64,000 bases of DNA from Flaviramulus_B aquimarinus (GCF_039543205.1 NZ_BAABJH010000001.1:868001-932000), one strand, 5' to 3'; counted from the first letter of the stretch, positions 1 through 8,257 are shown. A program made the numbers and translations. The notes: generated from the sequence alone by a model not told the origin.

Positions 1-808
1 CTTTTTCCTGCAATTTCACCATGGAATATATTTCGCGCTTAAAAACTAAAGGCTCATCAGTTATAATTGATGTTTCCAAGTCACGATTCAATAAAAAATT
101 GAAGAAATTTCGGGACTTACTAATATTTTTTTCAGCGGTTGCAAGTTGGGCATCAACTTGGTATAGTTGTGCTTCGGCATTATAAAGTACGTCCTTGGTC
201 TCAACGTCGTATTTTACAAACTTACCGTTTACCCGAACGAGCTCTTTGACGATAACACGTGTACTATCCAGAATAACTTTCTGTTCTAATAGTTTTAAAT
301 AATTGTAGTATGCTTTTCTAATTTCAAACCCTAACTGATTCTTATAAGCATCAGCTTTGGCTTCGTTAACTGATACCATGGATTTCTTGGCCTTGTATCC
401 GTAGTAGATGTTAGTGTTCAGGATGGGTTGCACAACCCTAATCTTGGTCTCGTGAAAGTCGTTTGGCAATAGTTGCTCGTTGATGTTTTGTAAATTGGTA
501 GGGAATTGGTTAGAATTTGTTAATTGGTTCAATGCAGAGTATGCAGGATTGAATAGGTCGCCGACTGGAAATCCGATAGCTCTGCCACCATCTGCTATAA
601 TGTAACTGGTATTGAAACTTACATCCGGAAGAAATCCGCTTTTTGAAATATTACTTTCTTCTTTCGCAATATCTGTATTCAGTCTTTCCTTTAGATATTG
701 TTGGTTGGATGCTAGGCCAGTCTCCACATAATCTTCAAGTACCTGTTGTCCAGTCACGGAAGTCGATACTGATAGTATTAAAGTAACTATGGGAAATTTT
801 AAATTCAT
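1..808 (-). CDS. TolC-family outer membrane efflux protein (partial)
   Basis: An open frame runs from an ATG at 808 off the left edge of the window, giving about 269 N-terminal residues without a stop. The protein starts with a signal peptide (MNLKFPIVTLILSVSTS, then VTGQQ). It continues with helix-rich sequence typical of the outer membrane factor of tripartite efflux pumps, including the N-terminal LEDYVETGLASNQQ stretch seen in the TolC fold. TolC proteins form the outer-membrane channel for RND or MacAB type pumps; the pump genes would lie outside the window. It is convergent in neither direction with the TetR gene: both are on the minus strand, and a perfect palindrome lies just upstream of this start. 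Substrate unknown. The family call is fairly sure. Confidence 0.8.
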   Translation of the reverse strand, partial: MNLKFPIVTLILSVSTSVTGQQVLEDYVETGLASNQQYLKERLNTDIAKEESNISKSGFLPDVSFNTSYIIADGGRAIGFPVGDLFNPAYSALNQLTNSNQFPTNLQNINEQLLPNDFHETKIRVVQPILNTNIYYGYKAKKSMVSVNEAKADAYKNQLGFEIRKAYYNYLKLLEQKVILDSTRVIVKELVRVNGKFVKYDVETKDVLYNAEAQLYQVDAQLATAEKNISKSRNFFNFLLNRDLETSIITDEPLVFKREIYSMVKLQEK

Positions 809-829
809 TTAATTCTAATTTATAATATT

Positions 830-847
830 AAAGACCGTACGGTCTTT
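830..847. promoter_or_regulatory. Palindromic TetR-type operator upstream of the TolC gene
   Basis: AAAGACCGTACGGTCTTT is a perfect 18-bp palindrome, 22 bp upstream of the TolC-family start and just after the 3' end of the TetR gene. A degenerate copy (AGACCGATGCGTCT, 1502-1515) lies upstream of that tetR gene. The pairing suggests that the TetR protein represses both the efflux gene and itself. Confidence 0.7.
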
Positions 848-863
848 TTTTAAGTAAATTTTT

Positions 864-1463
864 TTAAGTATTGGTTCTGATGTGTTTTTTCAATTGTTCC
901 ATATTGGAATTTAAAACGCTTTTGTCCTTAAATGATTTGGCTAAGGCTATGCTACCTTCAATGGTGGCGATGATGTAAAATGCCATTTCGGTTGCATTCA
1001 ATTCTTGGTTGAACTCTTTATTTGATTGGCCTTCTACAATGATTTCCAAGATTAAATTCTTCCAATTTGAAAAAGCTTTTTTTACCACATCGTTCATTTT
1101 AGGATTTGTGTCATCCACCTCGATTGCGGTATTAAGAATAGGACAACCACCAGGAACGAACCGTTCTAAACTAACATTAAGGTAAAAGTTAGGGATAGCC
1201 AATAGCTTGTTGATAGCTGATTTTTCAGATTGTATATTCTTAACCAGTCCACGTTGTAATTTACCTAGGTTGTACTTAAAGGCCTCTAAAGAAAGTTCAT
1301 CCTTATCCGTGAAAGTTCTGTATAGCGCACCTTTTGAATATCCAGCAGCTTCCAATATTTCAGATACAGCAGTACCGGCATATCCCTTCTTATTGAATAA
1401 GTCGGCACTAACTTCTATAAAATGCTGTCTAGTTCGCTCGCCTTTTTCTGTGTACATAATCAT
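864..1463 (-). CDS. TetR/AcrR family transcriptional regulator
   Basis: This 199-residue protein has an N-terminal TetR helix-turn-helix at about residues 12-56 (LFNKKGYAGTAVSEILEAAG, then SKGALYRTFTDKDEL). It has an all-helical ligand-binding C-terminal domain with a GGCPILNTA segment. TetR proteins are dimeric repressors that release DNA on ligand binding. It lies directly upstream of the TolC-family gene on the same strand. A second Met at codon 3 could be the true start. The nearby palindromes at 830-847 and 1502-1515 fit control of efflux and autoregulation. The ligand cannot be read from the sequence. Confidence 0.88.
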   Translation of the reverse strand: MIMYTEKGERTRQHFIEVSADLFNKKGYAGTAVSEILEAAGYSKGALYRTFTDKDELSLEAFKYNLGKLQRGLVKNIQSEKSAINKLLAIPNFYLNVSLERFVPGGCPILNTAIEVDDTNPKMNDVVKKAFSNWKNLILEIIVEGQSNKEFNQELNATEMAFYIIATIEGSIALAKSFKDKSVLNSNMEQLKKHIRTNT

Positions 1464-1501
1464 TGTTCTACAAGTCCAAAGATAACAAAATAAATCAAAA
1501 G

Positions 1502-1515
1502 AGACCGATGCGTCT
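1502..1515. promoter_or_regulatory. Degenerate copy of the TetR operator upstream of tetR
   Basis: AGACCGATGCGTCT matches the core of the perfect palindrome at 830-847 (AGACCGTACGGTCT) except around its centre. It lies about 40 bp upstream of the tetR start, in the right place for autorepression. Confidence 0.5.
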
Positions 1516-1572
1516 TTTTTTTAGAAATCATTGTTTCATTTAGGCTCAAATATGCCTAAATTAAAGTGCAAC

Positions 1573-2793
1573 TCAATTTAATATTAGTTTTAGCTTTTCC
1601 ATATATTCGCTGACCTTTCTCTCGACTTCCTTAGCATAAATTTGAGTTGTGGCCAATTTTGTATAGCCTAATAATTTAGAGACAGTTTCTATTGGGACAC
1701 CATTACTTACGGTAACGGTAGTGGCAAACGTATGTCTGGCCATATGAAAGGAAGATTCTTTTTGATGCCACATAAATCAGAAATTTCCTTTAAGAAGTTA
1801 TTCAATTTCTGATTAGAAAGTTTGGGTAGAAGGCTATCAGTATCATAGGTTCTAATATGCTCTTTGTATTTATCTATCAAAATAGCAGCCTTTGACAATA
1901 AAGGAATTTTAAATGGCGTACCTGTCTTTATTCTATCTGCCATTATCCAAGGATGTACATCTATTCCTGTAACAATATTATCACTTGTCAATTCAATAAT
2001 ATCGCTGTGCGATATACCGGTGTAGCAGCTGAAAAGGAACAAATCCTTTACCACCACTAAACGCTCAATTGAAGATGATAAATCCTCAATACTTTTTAAT
2101 TCTTCCTTAGTTAAGAAACCGCGCTCTTTTTGTTCAATCTTCATCTTAAAATTTATGAATGGGTCTTTGTCAATTCATTCCATTCGATAAGCTAAAGTAA
2201 CCATTCTACGTAGCCTCTTAATATGTTTCATAGCTGCATTGTTCCCTATTTTAGGCTGACCGCTTTTTGGGACGTGAGAACGAAGAAAATTCTCAAAACC
2301 GATAACGAAACTATAATCAAGCTTTGCCAAAGGGATATCACTCACCTTGAATTCTTCAGAAAATAATTCTGTCATATAGCGTTGGCTAGTCTTGTTTTGG
2401 CCCATCGTGTTCTTATGCAGTTTGTGTTGTCTCTTTTCATTATGATAGTCAATAAGGTTTTGAAAAGAAAAGTGCCTTCTGTCTTCACCTAAATATCTAG
2501 CTTTTACCATTTGGGAAGTTAATGGCTTTTCTTCCTTTTTAAAATCTTCGTAAACTCGATAAACTTTTGATTGTACCTCGTTCAAATAAAGATTTAGAAT
2601 ACGTGATTCTTTATCTGTCCCATTTGCTCTCTGGATTTTTTCATCCCAAGTGGTAATATTAATTTTCTTTTTAAGGCTAATATTAACGCGCTTACCATTT
2701 AAGGTAATCTCGTAAGTAGATATTTACTTGATCTTTGATTACACGTTTACCGTATACCCAAAACAGTACTGAAAATGTTGTTGAAGTTCTCAT
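1573..2793 (-). pseudogene. Tyrosine recombinase, copy 1 (three inactivating lesions)
   Basis: Aligned by eye with the intact copy at 12314-13573, this locus encodes a whole Bacteroidetes site-specific integrase of about 406 codons, starting at the ATG at 2793. It is broken three times. There is one extra base near 2709 in the N-terminal arm-binding domain. A TGA stop at 2175-2177 replaces the conserved Trp after AYRME. One base is missing near 1750-1751, between CGIKKNL and FHMARHTFA. The catalytic H-x-x-R (HMAR) and the Tyr of TTQIYAK survive, but the conserved His of LLGH has become Tyr (LLGYTK). The upstream region resembles that of the other two copies. It is a dead integrase from an older insertion. 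Confidence 0.9.
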
Positions 2794-2874
2794 AGTTGTC
2801 GTCTTTTAATGGTTAAACATTTTTGAGACGAAAGTCAAATCAACTATAATTATATAAGCAAGTTAGGTTATTCT

Positions 2875-2908
2875 GTCAACATATTAATAATAAAGAAGAT
2901 ATGTTGAC
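2875..2908. repeat. Inverted repeat upstream of integrase copy 1
   Basis: GTCAACATA and TATGTTGAC are perfect 9-bp arms enclosing a 16-bp A/T-rich spacer. The same element with 8-bp arms and the same 34-bp total length occurs upstream of integrase copy 2 (9589-9622), and a diverged one is at copy 3 (from 13677). It may bind the integrase or its accessory factors. Confidence 0.65.
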
Positions 2909-3079
2909 GATTTGTGACCTATTTACAATGATTGATAGTTCAACTTGTTTTCGTCTGATGCAAAAGTATACATCCTTTGCCAGAACATAGCTCAATGAGT
3001 CATTCAATGGTTTTATGATGCCCTTGTTTGGTTCAATTTCTTTATCGATGATATGTATTGCTTCTTCTACTGAAATCAT
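2876..3079 (-). pseudogene. moeA: Truncated moeA (N-terminal fragment of molybdopterin molybdenumtransferase)
   Basis: The first 39 residues (MISVEEAIHIIDKEIEPNKG, then IIKPLNDSLSYVLAKDVYF) match the start of MoeA, which inserts molybdate into molybdopterin. The expected continuation with the AMDGYA region is missing. From about 2962 the frame runs into unrelated sequence belonging to the upstream region of integrase copy 1 and stops after 67 codons. Its start overlaps the deaminase stop (ATGA), so it was once the next gene of that operon. MoeA is normally about 390-400 residues, so more than 85% is gone, and the fragment cannot work as MoeA. Confidence 0.72.
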
Positions 3080-3543
3080 TTTAAAGAGTTTTCAAATTTT
3101 TTCGATAATATGTCACAACGGTCTTTCAATACACCCTTAATGATTTCAGGTCCCGTACCCCATTTGGGGACAGCATCAGTAGTTAATACATTGAGTTTAG
3201 AGGTGCATCCCCCTACAAATTGTACCTCAGTCCCAAACACTATTTTTGAAATCTTATGATGTCTGATGACATAAGAACACATAATGCAAGGTTCGTGCGT
3301 AGTGTACATAATCGAGTCTGAAAGGAAATCTACTTTTCCTTTTTGTATGGCATTGCGAATGGCATTAATTTCAGCGTGATTTGTAATGTCACTCGTTGAT
3401 TTACCGCTTTCGATGCCTTCCCCAATAACTTCGTTCCGATAGACCAGAATCGCACCTACTGGTGGATTGCCATTGGACAAAGCCTTCTCTGCCAACACAA
3501 GACAGTATTCCATATAGTCGCTATGGGTTTTAATCGTCATCAT
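3076..3543 (-). CDS. Nucleoside/nucleobase deaminase (CMP/dCMP-type zinc fold)
   Basis: This 155-residue protein has the two zinc-site motifs of the cytidine deaminase superfamily: HAEINAIRNAI (H-A-E, zinc ligand plus proton shuttle) and PCIMCSYVI (P-C-x-x-C). The layout is closest to guanine deaminase or TadA-like enzymes, and the exact base cannot be told by eye. It overlaps the 3' end of the preceding PNPOx-like gene by 14 bp and overlaps the truncated moeA by ATGA, so it is the fourth gene of a tightly packed minus-strand operon. A role in pterin or purine handling next to moeA is possible but unproven. Confidence 0.8.
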   Translation of the reverse strand: MMTIKTHSDYMEYCLVLAEKALSNGNPPVGAILVYRNEVIGEGIESGKSTSDITNHAEINAIRNAIQKGKVDFLSDSIMYTTHEPCIMCSYVIRHHKISKIVFGTEVQFVGGCTSKLNVLTTDAVPKWGTGPEIIKGVLKDRCDILSKKFENSLK

Positions 3544-4108
3544 CGGTAGTTCTATCAGTAATATTCAAGATTGCCCTAAACTCTTCTTCGGTATATCGAG
3601 GAATTATATGTTGCGGACAGTTCCAGTCAAATGCCTTTACGTTCAAAACAAAAAGGTGTTCTACAACAGCCTCGTAATCATCAGAAACCAAATCATTGAA
3701 AAGTTCATTATCGTTAGGCTTGATTATTTCTGCCTCGGCCCAGATTTTCAATCTGGTCCTTGAAGGGTAATCCATCAGGATTAAAGCAACTTTATTCGAA
3801 TCGGTCAGGTTACCATAGCTTATATACTGCATATTGCCACGAAAATTCGCAAAGCTGATTTGGGTGGGAGAGAGCACTTTGAGAAATCCCTTCGGGCCAC
3901 CTCGAAACTGTACGTAGGGCCATCCGTTTTCAGCAACACTTGACATATAGAACATATCGCGACTTTGAATAAAAGCTATCTCCCTCTGATGTAGTTGGAC
4001 CATTTCCATTTGTTCCATTTGCAAATAATTGTTTCGGGAACCCCTGGCACGCTGCTCTTCTTTCACGCTCTCAGTAAATGCTATATCGGTAAAATTTTTA
4101 ATCATCAT
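3530..4108 (-). CDS. Pyridoxamine 5'-phosphate oxidase-fold (FMN-binding) protein
   Basis: About 192 residues with the split-barrel flavin-binding fold: MFYMSSVAENGWPYVQFRGG, then PKGFLKVLSPTQISFANF and the YPSRTRLKIWAEAEI strand that ends the barrel. I prefer the ATG at 4108 (MMIKNFTDIAF), which begins three bases after the stop of the upstream reductase. A longer frame from 4153 would overlap that gene. Related proteins bind FMN or F420 and act as small oxidoreductases; most are not true PdxH. It sits in an operon with a second PNPOx-fold protein and an FAD/2Fe-2S reductase, which suggests an electron-transfer partnership. Substrate unknown. Confidence 0.8.
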   Translation of the reverse strand: MMIKNFTDIAFTESVKEEQRARGSRNNYLQMEQMEMVQLHQREIAFIQSRDMFYMSSVAENGWPYVQFRGGPKGFLKVLSPTQISFANFRGNMQYISYGNLTDSNKVALILMDYPSRTRLKIWAEAEIIKPNDNELFNDLVSDDYEAVVEHLFVLNVKAFDWNCPQHIIPRYTEEEFRAILNITDRTTDDDD

Positions 4109-4110
4109 TC

Positions 4111-5133
4111 TTAAATATTCAGGTTTATGTCTGAGGTAGGTCTGGCACAGCATATAAATATTTTGTCATCTGCCGATGGCATCATAAAGGGTTCGGGGTC
4201 ATATAAAATAGTACCGCCCAGCAATTGCGATTCACAAGTCGAACACGTACCCATTCTGCAACTGCTGGGTGGTGCGAGTCCCTCTGATTCTGCCAAGTCG
4301 AGAATACTGCTCATATCAGAATTCCATAGGGTTTCTATCCCCGAACCAGAAAACAGTACGGTTATTTGACTTTCCGAATTGTCATTGCTTCTTTCGGTTC
4401 CCAGCTTTTTCCCTTGACCGAAAAATTCATATAAAATGTCCTCTTCAGGAACATTTAAATCGACCAAGTGGTCGTACATAGCGTTCATAAAGCCTGATGG
4501 CCCACAAAGGAAATAGTTGCTGTCCTGACTTACGGTTCTGCTTAATCCATCCTTGTCGATAAATCCTTCAAAGTCGTAATCCAATCCAGATTTTTCAGTT
4601 TTCAATGGCGTAGAATGATATATAGAAAGTTTAAGATTGGGGTTTGCTGTTTTAAGGTCATTGAGCCTTTTGATGAACGGTTGCACATTTTTATCAAGGC
4701 TTGAGTGGAGAAAATGTATTTCTCTGTCCCTCTGATTTGCAGAAACATATTCAAGCATACTTATCATTGGCGTTATGCCCACACCACCTGAAATTAGAAC
4801 AATGGGAGAAGTGCTCTTAGTATTCAAATGAAAATCCCCCATCGGAGCGCTTACCTCTATTTCGTCACCCACTTGCAACACGTCGTGAAAGTATCTGGAC
4901 ATTTGCCCTTTCGTTTCTCTTTTTATCGTAAGCCTTAGATTATCTCCATTTGGTGCATCAGACAACGTATAATTTCGTGTAACCACTTCACCACTTCTGG
5001 TTTTTACCCGAACCGTAACGAACTGACCGGGTTGATAATCTTCAAGCTCGCACTCCTCTTTTGGTTTGAGGTAGAATGATTTAATGGTAGTACTTTCACG
5101 AATTATTTTATTTATGTAAAAATTGCTGAACAT
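4111..5133 (-). CDS. FAD/NAD(P)H oxidoreductase with C-terminal 2Fe-2S ferredoxin domain
   Basis: This 340-residue protein carries an N-terminal ferredoxin-reductase FAD domain (RNYTLSDA, residues 53-60), an NAD(P)-binding domain (SGGVGITPM at about 115-123 and the CGPSGFM loop), and a C-terminal plant-type ferredoxin domain. The 2Fe-2S ligands are visible as C292, C297, C300 and C328 or C329. The architecture resembles reductases of hybrid cluster protein, phenol hydroxylase and related systems, which move electrons from NAD(P)H to a partner oxidase. It starts two bases after the upstream PNPOx-fold gene, and in other bacteria such modules are fused into one chain. The partner substrate is unknown. 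Confidence 0.9.
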   Translation of the reverse strand: MFSNFYINKIIRESTTIKSFYLKPKEECELEDYQPGQFVTVRVKTRSGEVVTRNYTLSDAPNGDNLRLTIKRETKGQMSRYFHDVLQVGDEIEVSAPMGDFHLNTKSTSPIVLISGGVGITPMISMLEYVSANQRDREIHFLHSSLDKNVQPFIKRLNDLKTANPNLKLSIYHSTPLKTEKSGLDYDFEGFIDKDGLSRTVSQDSNYFLCGPSGFMNAMYDHLVDLNVPEEDILYEFFGQGKKLGTERSNDNSESQITVLFSGSGIETLWNSDMSSILDLAESEGLAPPSSCRMGTCSTCESQLLGGTILYDPEPFMMPSADDKIFICCARPTSDINLNI

Positions 5134-5135
5134 CT

Positions 5136-6044
5136 TTAAGGATTGAATGGGGAAAAACTATTGAATTCCCAATTGGTGTTATTGTGATTATGGGTAATTA
5201 TCCAACTGGAAATTTTGAAAATCCAGTAGCGGCCAGTTCCGCCCGTCAATTCCATATCCTTTTCGCTGTTTTGGTCGAAAAGTATGGAAGCTTTGCCTGT
5301 TAGCTGTAGTGTTTTGTTCTCAACAAAGTCAATAAAAAGAAGACCTGCATTAGCATTTTGAACAAAATTGCCCAAGGTGTTATAAAGGCTGTTACCAGAA
5401 TAATCAGGAATCTTTATAATATGTTCGTCAGGAATTTGAACAAAGCCCGGATTTCCGCCCCTGTGCGAAGCATCCATTAGACCGTGGCTACTTTGACTAC
5501 CGACGAATAGTGTATCCGATGATGAAATCCAATCTTTCAATTGTTCAGACAGTATGCTGCCCATCTTTTGCTTAGAACCCAATGTTTCGGTGGCGGTCGG
5601 TGAAACTATTTTTCGTTGTTGAATATATTTTGGACAGTTAGGATATGCTTCCACAACGGTCAGTCTTATTTTATCATCGGTGATTGAAATATCACCATTG
5701 ATTCGATATCTTCTCCGACTTGCCAACTCGATAAAAAGTGTTCCAACACTATTATTTTCGATTAGGTTCTTAAATAGAATATCAAGTTTGCTACTGGTAA
5801 CTCTGTTTAGGTCAATCGATAATTTGTTGTGCTCCTCTACTTCGATGAAGCCATTATTTCCTGTAACTATTGAAATCCAAACATTCTGTTGTGAATCCAC
5901 ACTACTAATGATGACCATCGACTGGTTTTCGATAAATTTAATGGCACCCAGTACAATGGAATTATTGATTACTCGTCCATTTGCGTCGGCAATATTGACT
6001 TCTTCTGTCAATTCTTGAATTTTTCGTTCCCCTTCGTGGTACAT
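5136..6044 (-). CDS. PNPOx-fold flavin-binding protein, two-domain
   Basis: A 302-residue protein with two split-barrel halves. The first half (about residues 20-140) contains QSMVIISSVDSQQNVWISIVTG; the second (about 165-290) contains DTLFVGSQSSHGLMDASHRGG, then NPGFVQIPDE. The second half carries the DASHRGG-like flavin-site loop typical of FMN-binding PNPOx relatives. It is the first gene of a five-gene operon with the FAD/2Fe-2S reductase, a shorter PNPOx-fold protein, a deaminase and a moeA remnant. A reductase plus FMN protein pairing suggests NAD(P)H-driven reduction of an unidentified substrate. The family is clear, the function is not. Confidence 0.82.
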   Translation of the reverse strand: MYHEGERKIQELTEEVNIADANGRVINNSIVLGAIKFIENQSMVIISSVDSQQNVWISIVTGNNGFIEVEEHNKLSIDLNRVTSSKLDILFKNLIENNSVGTLFIELASRRRYRINGDISITDDKIRLTVVEAYPNCPKYIQQRKIVSPTATETLGSKQKMGSILSEQLKDWISSSDTLFVGSQSSHGLMDASHRGGNPGFVQIPDEHIIKIPDYSGNSLYNTLGNFVQNANAGLLFIDFVENKTLQLTGKASILFDQNSEKDMELTGGTGRYWIFKISSWIITHNHNNTNWEFNSFSPFNP

Positions 6045-6073
6045 AACTCTTTAATTTTCGTTAATAATAAAAA

Positions 6074-6104
6074 GTTCGCCCAGACCATCTTTATCTGGGC
6101 GAAC
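6074..6104 (-). terminator. Intrinsic terminator after the DsrE gene
   Basis: GTTCGCCCAGA and TCTGGGCGAAC form a perfect 11-bp stem with a 9-base loop, followed on the minus strand by a run of T. It separates the DsrE gene from the redox operon downstream, so the two are probably transcribed apart. Confidence 0.8.
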
Positions 6105-6111
6105 CCTTACT

Positions 6112-6477
6112 TTAAAATGTTAGGATGTTATAGCCATCCTTCTGTAATTTTACCAGACTTGGCAAGCCAGTCGTTCCTGGTACTTGATTGTCAGTAATCA
6201 GGTCAAGTCCAGATGCGTCTGCACCAAATACGTCGGCACAGCCGCAGGAAATACCTGCAATTTTGTCCTCGACGGCTTGATACAATTTGTGTCCTGGATG
6301 GTCTTCTTTCTGAAGTTCCTCAGGCCATCTTGTGCCGGCACCTTGGAATTGGATTTGAACATCCTCGCCCGCAGTTTTGAAATCATAGGCGGCTGCCAAT
6401 GCATTGAATACTCGGCCCAATGCTTCATCGGACCCTGCCTTTGGTTCTGAAAGAACCACAATCGCTGTTTTACTCAT
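6112..6477 (-). CDS. DsrE/DsrF-like family protein
   Basis: A 121-residue protein with the DsrE-like Rossmann-type fold: MSKTAIVVLSEPKAGSDEALG at the start, a central VQIQFQGAG strand, and a C-terminal LVKLQKDGYNILTF segment. It contains cysteines in CGCADVFGA in the region where DsrE-family sulfur-relay proteins carry an active Cys. Family members handle sulfur transfer or act as small peroxiredoxin-like accessory proteins; the substrate is not evident. It is a single-gene unit bounded by a strong terminator and lies among redox genes of the island. Confident of the family, not the role. Confidence 0.78.
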   Translation of the reverse strand: MSKTAIVVLSEPKAGSDEALGRVFNALAAAYDFKTAGEDVQIQFQGAGTRWPEELQKEDHPGHKLYQAVEDKIAGISCGCADVFGADASGLDLITDNQVPGTTGLPSLVKLQKDGYNILTF

Positions 6478-6624
6478 AATTATAGATTTAAAATTAAACT
6501 ACAGCTACACCATTATGGTTGTAACTTTTTTCTTGACCATAACAATACTTTGATGTATCGTTTGGTTAATTTTTCAGTTATATCGTATGCAACGCTAACT
6601 CCTAAGAGTGGGGTTTACTGTATA

Positions 6625-7611
6625 CTACTTTATATTATACTTATCCAAAAAGTTCAAGATGTAATTTGCAATCTCATCGCCTTTTTCTTCAATAGCGAAG
6701 TGCCCTGTATCCAGCAAATGGAATTCTAAATTCTTTAAGTCTTTTTTGTATGGGTGTGCTCCGTCCGAAGGGAATATGTAGTCATTTTTGCCCCAAACTA
6801 TTAGCGTGGGCGGTTGATGTTCTCTAAAATATTTCTGCCATTTGGGATATAAGGGAACATTTGTTCTGTAGTCGTAGAACATCGCTAACTGAATCTCATT
6901 GTTCCCTTCTTTTAGAATATGTCTCTCATCGATTTGCCAATTATCTGGGCTAATTTTAGTAGAATCCTGCACGCCGTGGGTATATTGCCAAATCAATCCA
7001 TCGTGTGAATGGAATCCTTCCAGCGCCTTTCCGTTTTCAAGAGTTTTGTTGTTCCAATATTTTTTTATAGGTATCCAAAAGTCTCGTAGCCCCTCCTCGT
7101 ATGCATTACCATTCTGAATAATAAGAGACTCAACACGCTTAGGATATTTCGATGCTATTCGAAACCCAATTGGCGCGCCATAGTCCATAAGATATATGCT
7201 ATATTTATCTACTTTTAATTCGTCAAGAAAATCTTCAACTATTTCGGCCATATTATCAAAGGTGTATTCGAAATCGTTGATTGACGGCTGTTCGCTTCTT
7301 CCATATCCAGGATAATCGGGTGCCAATACGTGGTATTTGTGCGACAAGTTCTTAATAAGATTTCGGAACATATGGGACGATGTTGGATAACCGTGCAATA
7401 ATAAGATGGTAGGCTTGTCCCCAGTTCCCGCTTCTCTGTAGAAAACATCTACTCCATTAATGCTAATTGTCTTGTGATAAGTAGGTTCACTAATAATACT
7501 CTCAATTTGTTCCGCCGCTCTAGACTCATTATTACTAAATGATGTTGCTGTGGCGAACAGCCCAGCCAACAAGGCAAGGACTATAAAAGATTTCAAATTT
7601 TTAATTTTCAT
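6625..7611 (-). CDS. Secreted alpha/beta hydrolase, haloalkane dehalogenase/epoxide hydrolase-like
   Basis: A 328-residue protein with an N-terminal signal peptide (KSFIVLALLAGLFATATSF) and an alpha/beta hydrolase core. The oxyanion motif is HGYP (residues 73-76). The nucleophile elbow reads LMDYGAPIG, which places Asp143 where dehalogenases and epoxide hydrolases have their nucleophilic Asp. An acid follows in WGKNDYIFP and the base His lies in LLDTGHFAIEE. Export suggests a periplasmic role in detoxification. The divergent palindrome just upstream and the neighbouring tetR indicate substrate-induced expression. A lipase-like or perhydrolase role is less likely because the nucleophile is Asp and not Ser. 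Confidence 0.85.
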   Translation of the reverse strand: MKIKNLKSFIVLALLAGLFATATSFSNNESRAAEQIESIISEPTYHKTISINGVDVFYREAGTGDKPTILLLHGYPTSSHMFRNLIKNLSHKYHVLAPDYPGYGRSEQPSINDFEYTFDNMAEIVEDFLDELKVDKYSIYLMDYGAPIGFRIASKYPKRVESLIIQNGNAYEEGLRDFWIPIKKYWNNKTLENGKALEGFHSHDGLIWQYTHGVQDSTKISPDNWQIDERHILKEGNNEIQLAMFYDYRTNVPLYPKWQKYFREHQPPTLIVWGKNDYIFPSDGAHPYKKDLKNLEFHLLDTGHFAIEEKGDEIANYILNFLDKYNIK

Positions 7612-7630
7612 AATTCAAATTTTAGTTGTT

Positions 7631-7646
7631 TACCGAACGTACGGTA
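7631..7646. promoter_or_regulatory. TetR2 operator upstream of the hydrolase gene
   Basis: TACCGAACGTACGGTA is a near-perfect 16-bp palindrome (extended to TTTACCG...CGGTAAA at 7629-7648), 20 bp upstream of the hydrolase start. A sister site TACCAAACGTTCGGTA lies upstream of the neighbouring tetR gene, at 8258-8273. Confidence 0.7.
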
Positions 7647-7665
7647 AAATTAGTAATCAAATTTT

Positions 7666-8229
7666 TTATTTATTAATATATATATTTTGAATTTCTTCTA
7701 GAGTATTCAAAAAATATTTGTTGGATTTCATTCCCTTGGAAACTATGAGACTGCCTTGAATTTTTATTAGTACTTCTTGACCAATTTTGTAAGCTTCATC
7801 TTTATCAAATTCAAAAGCGAGTGCAAGGTTTTTAAAGCCATCAATCCATTTACCCATACTATCATTAAGTTCGTCACCGAAAAGATTTAAACCAATTTGT
7901 GCAGAAACGGCTTTCATTAGACAAGCCTTATTCCCGTCTTCATATATATCTTTAATATTACTTAATACTAGGTTCAATCGTTCTTTCGGTAATAGTCCAT
8001 TATCCGCTATAACCTGAAGAATACTTTTTTCAAGCCAGTCATCAATGAAAGATAGTAATGCCTGTCCAATTTCTTTCTTACCACCGGGAAACCTATGATA
8101 GAGGCTTGCTTTTTTTAAGCCAGCTGCATTAGATAAATCATTTAAACTCGTGCCATCATATCCCTTATCTCTAAGAACGGACATCATACTCATTAATAAT
8201 TCTTTATCCTCTACTTTTTGTGGTCTCAT
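7666..8229 (-). CDS. TetR/AcrR family transcriptional regulator (second)
   Basis: A 187-residue protein with a TetR helix-turn-helix in residues 8-54 (LRDKGYDGTSLNDLSNAAGL, then KKASLYHRFPGGKKEI). A C-terminal domain follows, of the kind found in YxaF/LmrA-like regulators (NKACLMKAVSAQIG). It lies directly upstream of the secreted hydrolase on the same strand. A palindrome precedes each of the two genes, so this protein is the likely repressor of both. The DNA sites differ from those of the first TetR in the window, so the two circuits are separate. Confidence 0.88.
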   Translation of the reverse strand: MRPQKVEDKELLMSMMSVLRDKGYDGTSLNDLSNAAGLKKASLYHRFPGGKKEIGQALLSFIDDWLEKSILQVIADNGLLPKERLNLVLSNIKDIYEDGNKACLMKAVSAQIGLNLFGDELNDSMGKWIDGFKNLALAFEFDKDEAYKIGQEVLIKIQGSLIVSKGMKSNKYFLNTLEEIQNIYINK

Positions 8230-8257
8230 AGTACAAATATAATAAAAAATAATTACC

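Noticed and set aside
1207..1485. 92-codon frame opposite tetR1
   Set aside because: It is antisense to the helix-turn-helix of a clear TetR gene.
4127..4481. Plus-strand open frames of 70-80 codons inside the reductase gene
   Set aside because: They lie antisense to a clear gene with recognisable domains and show no motifs of their own.
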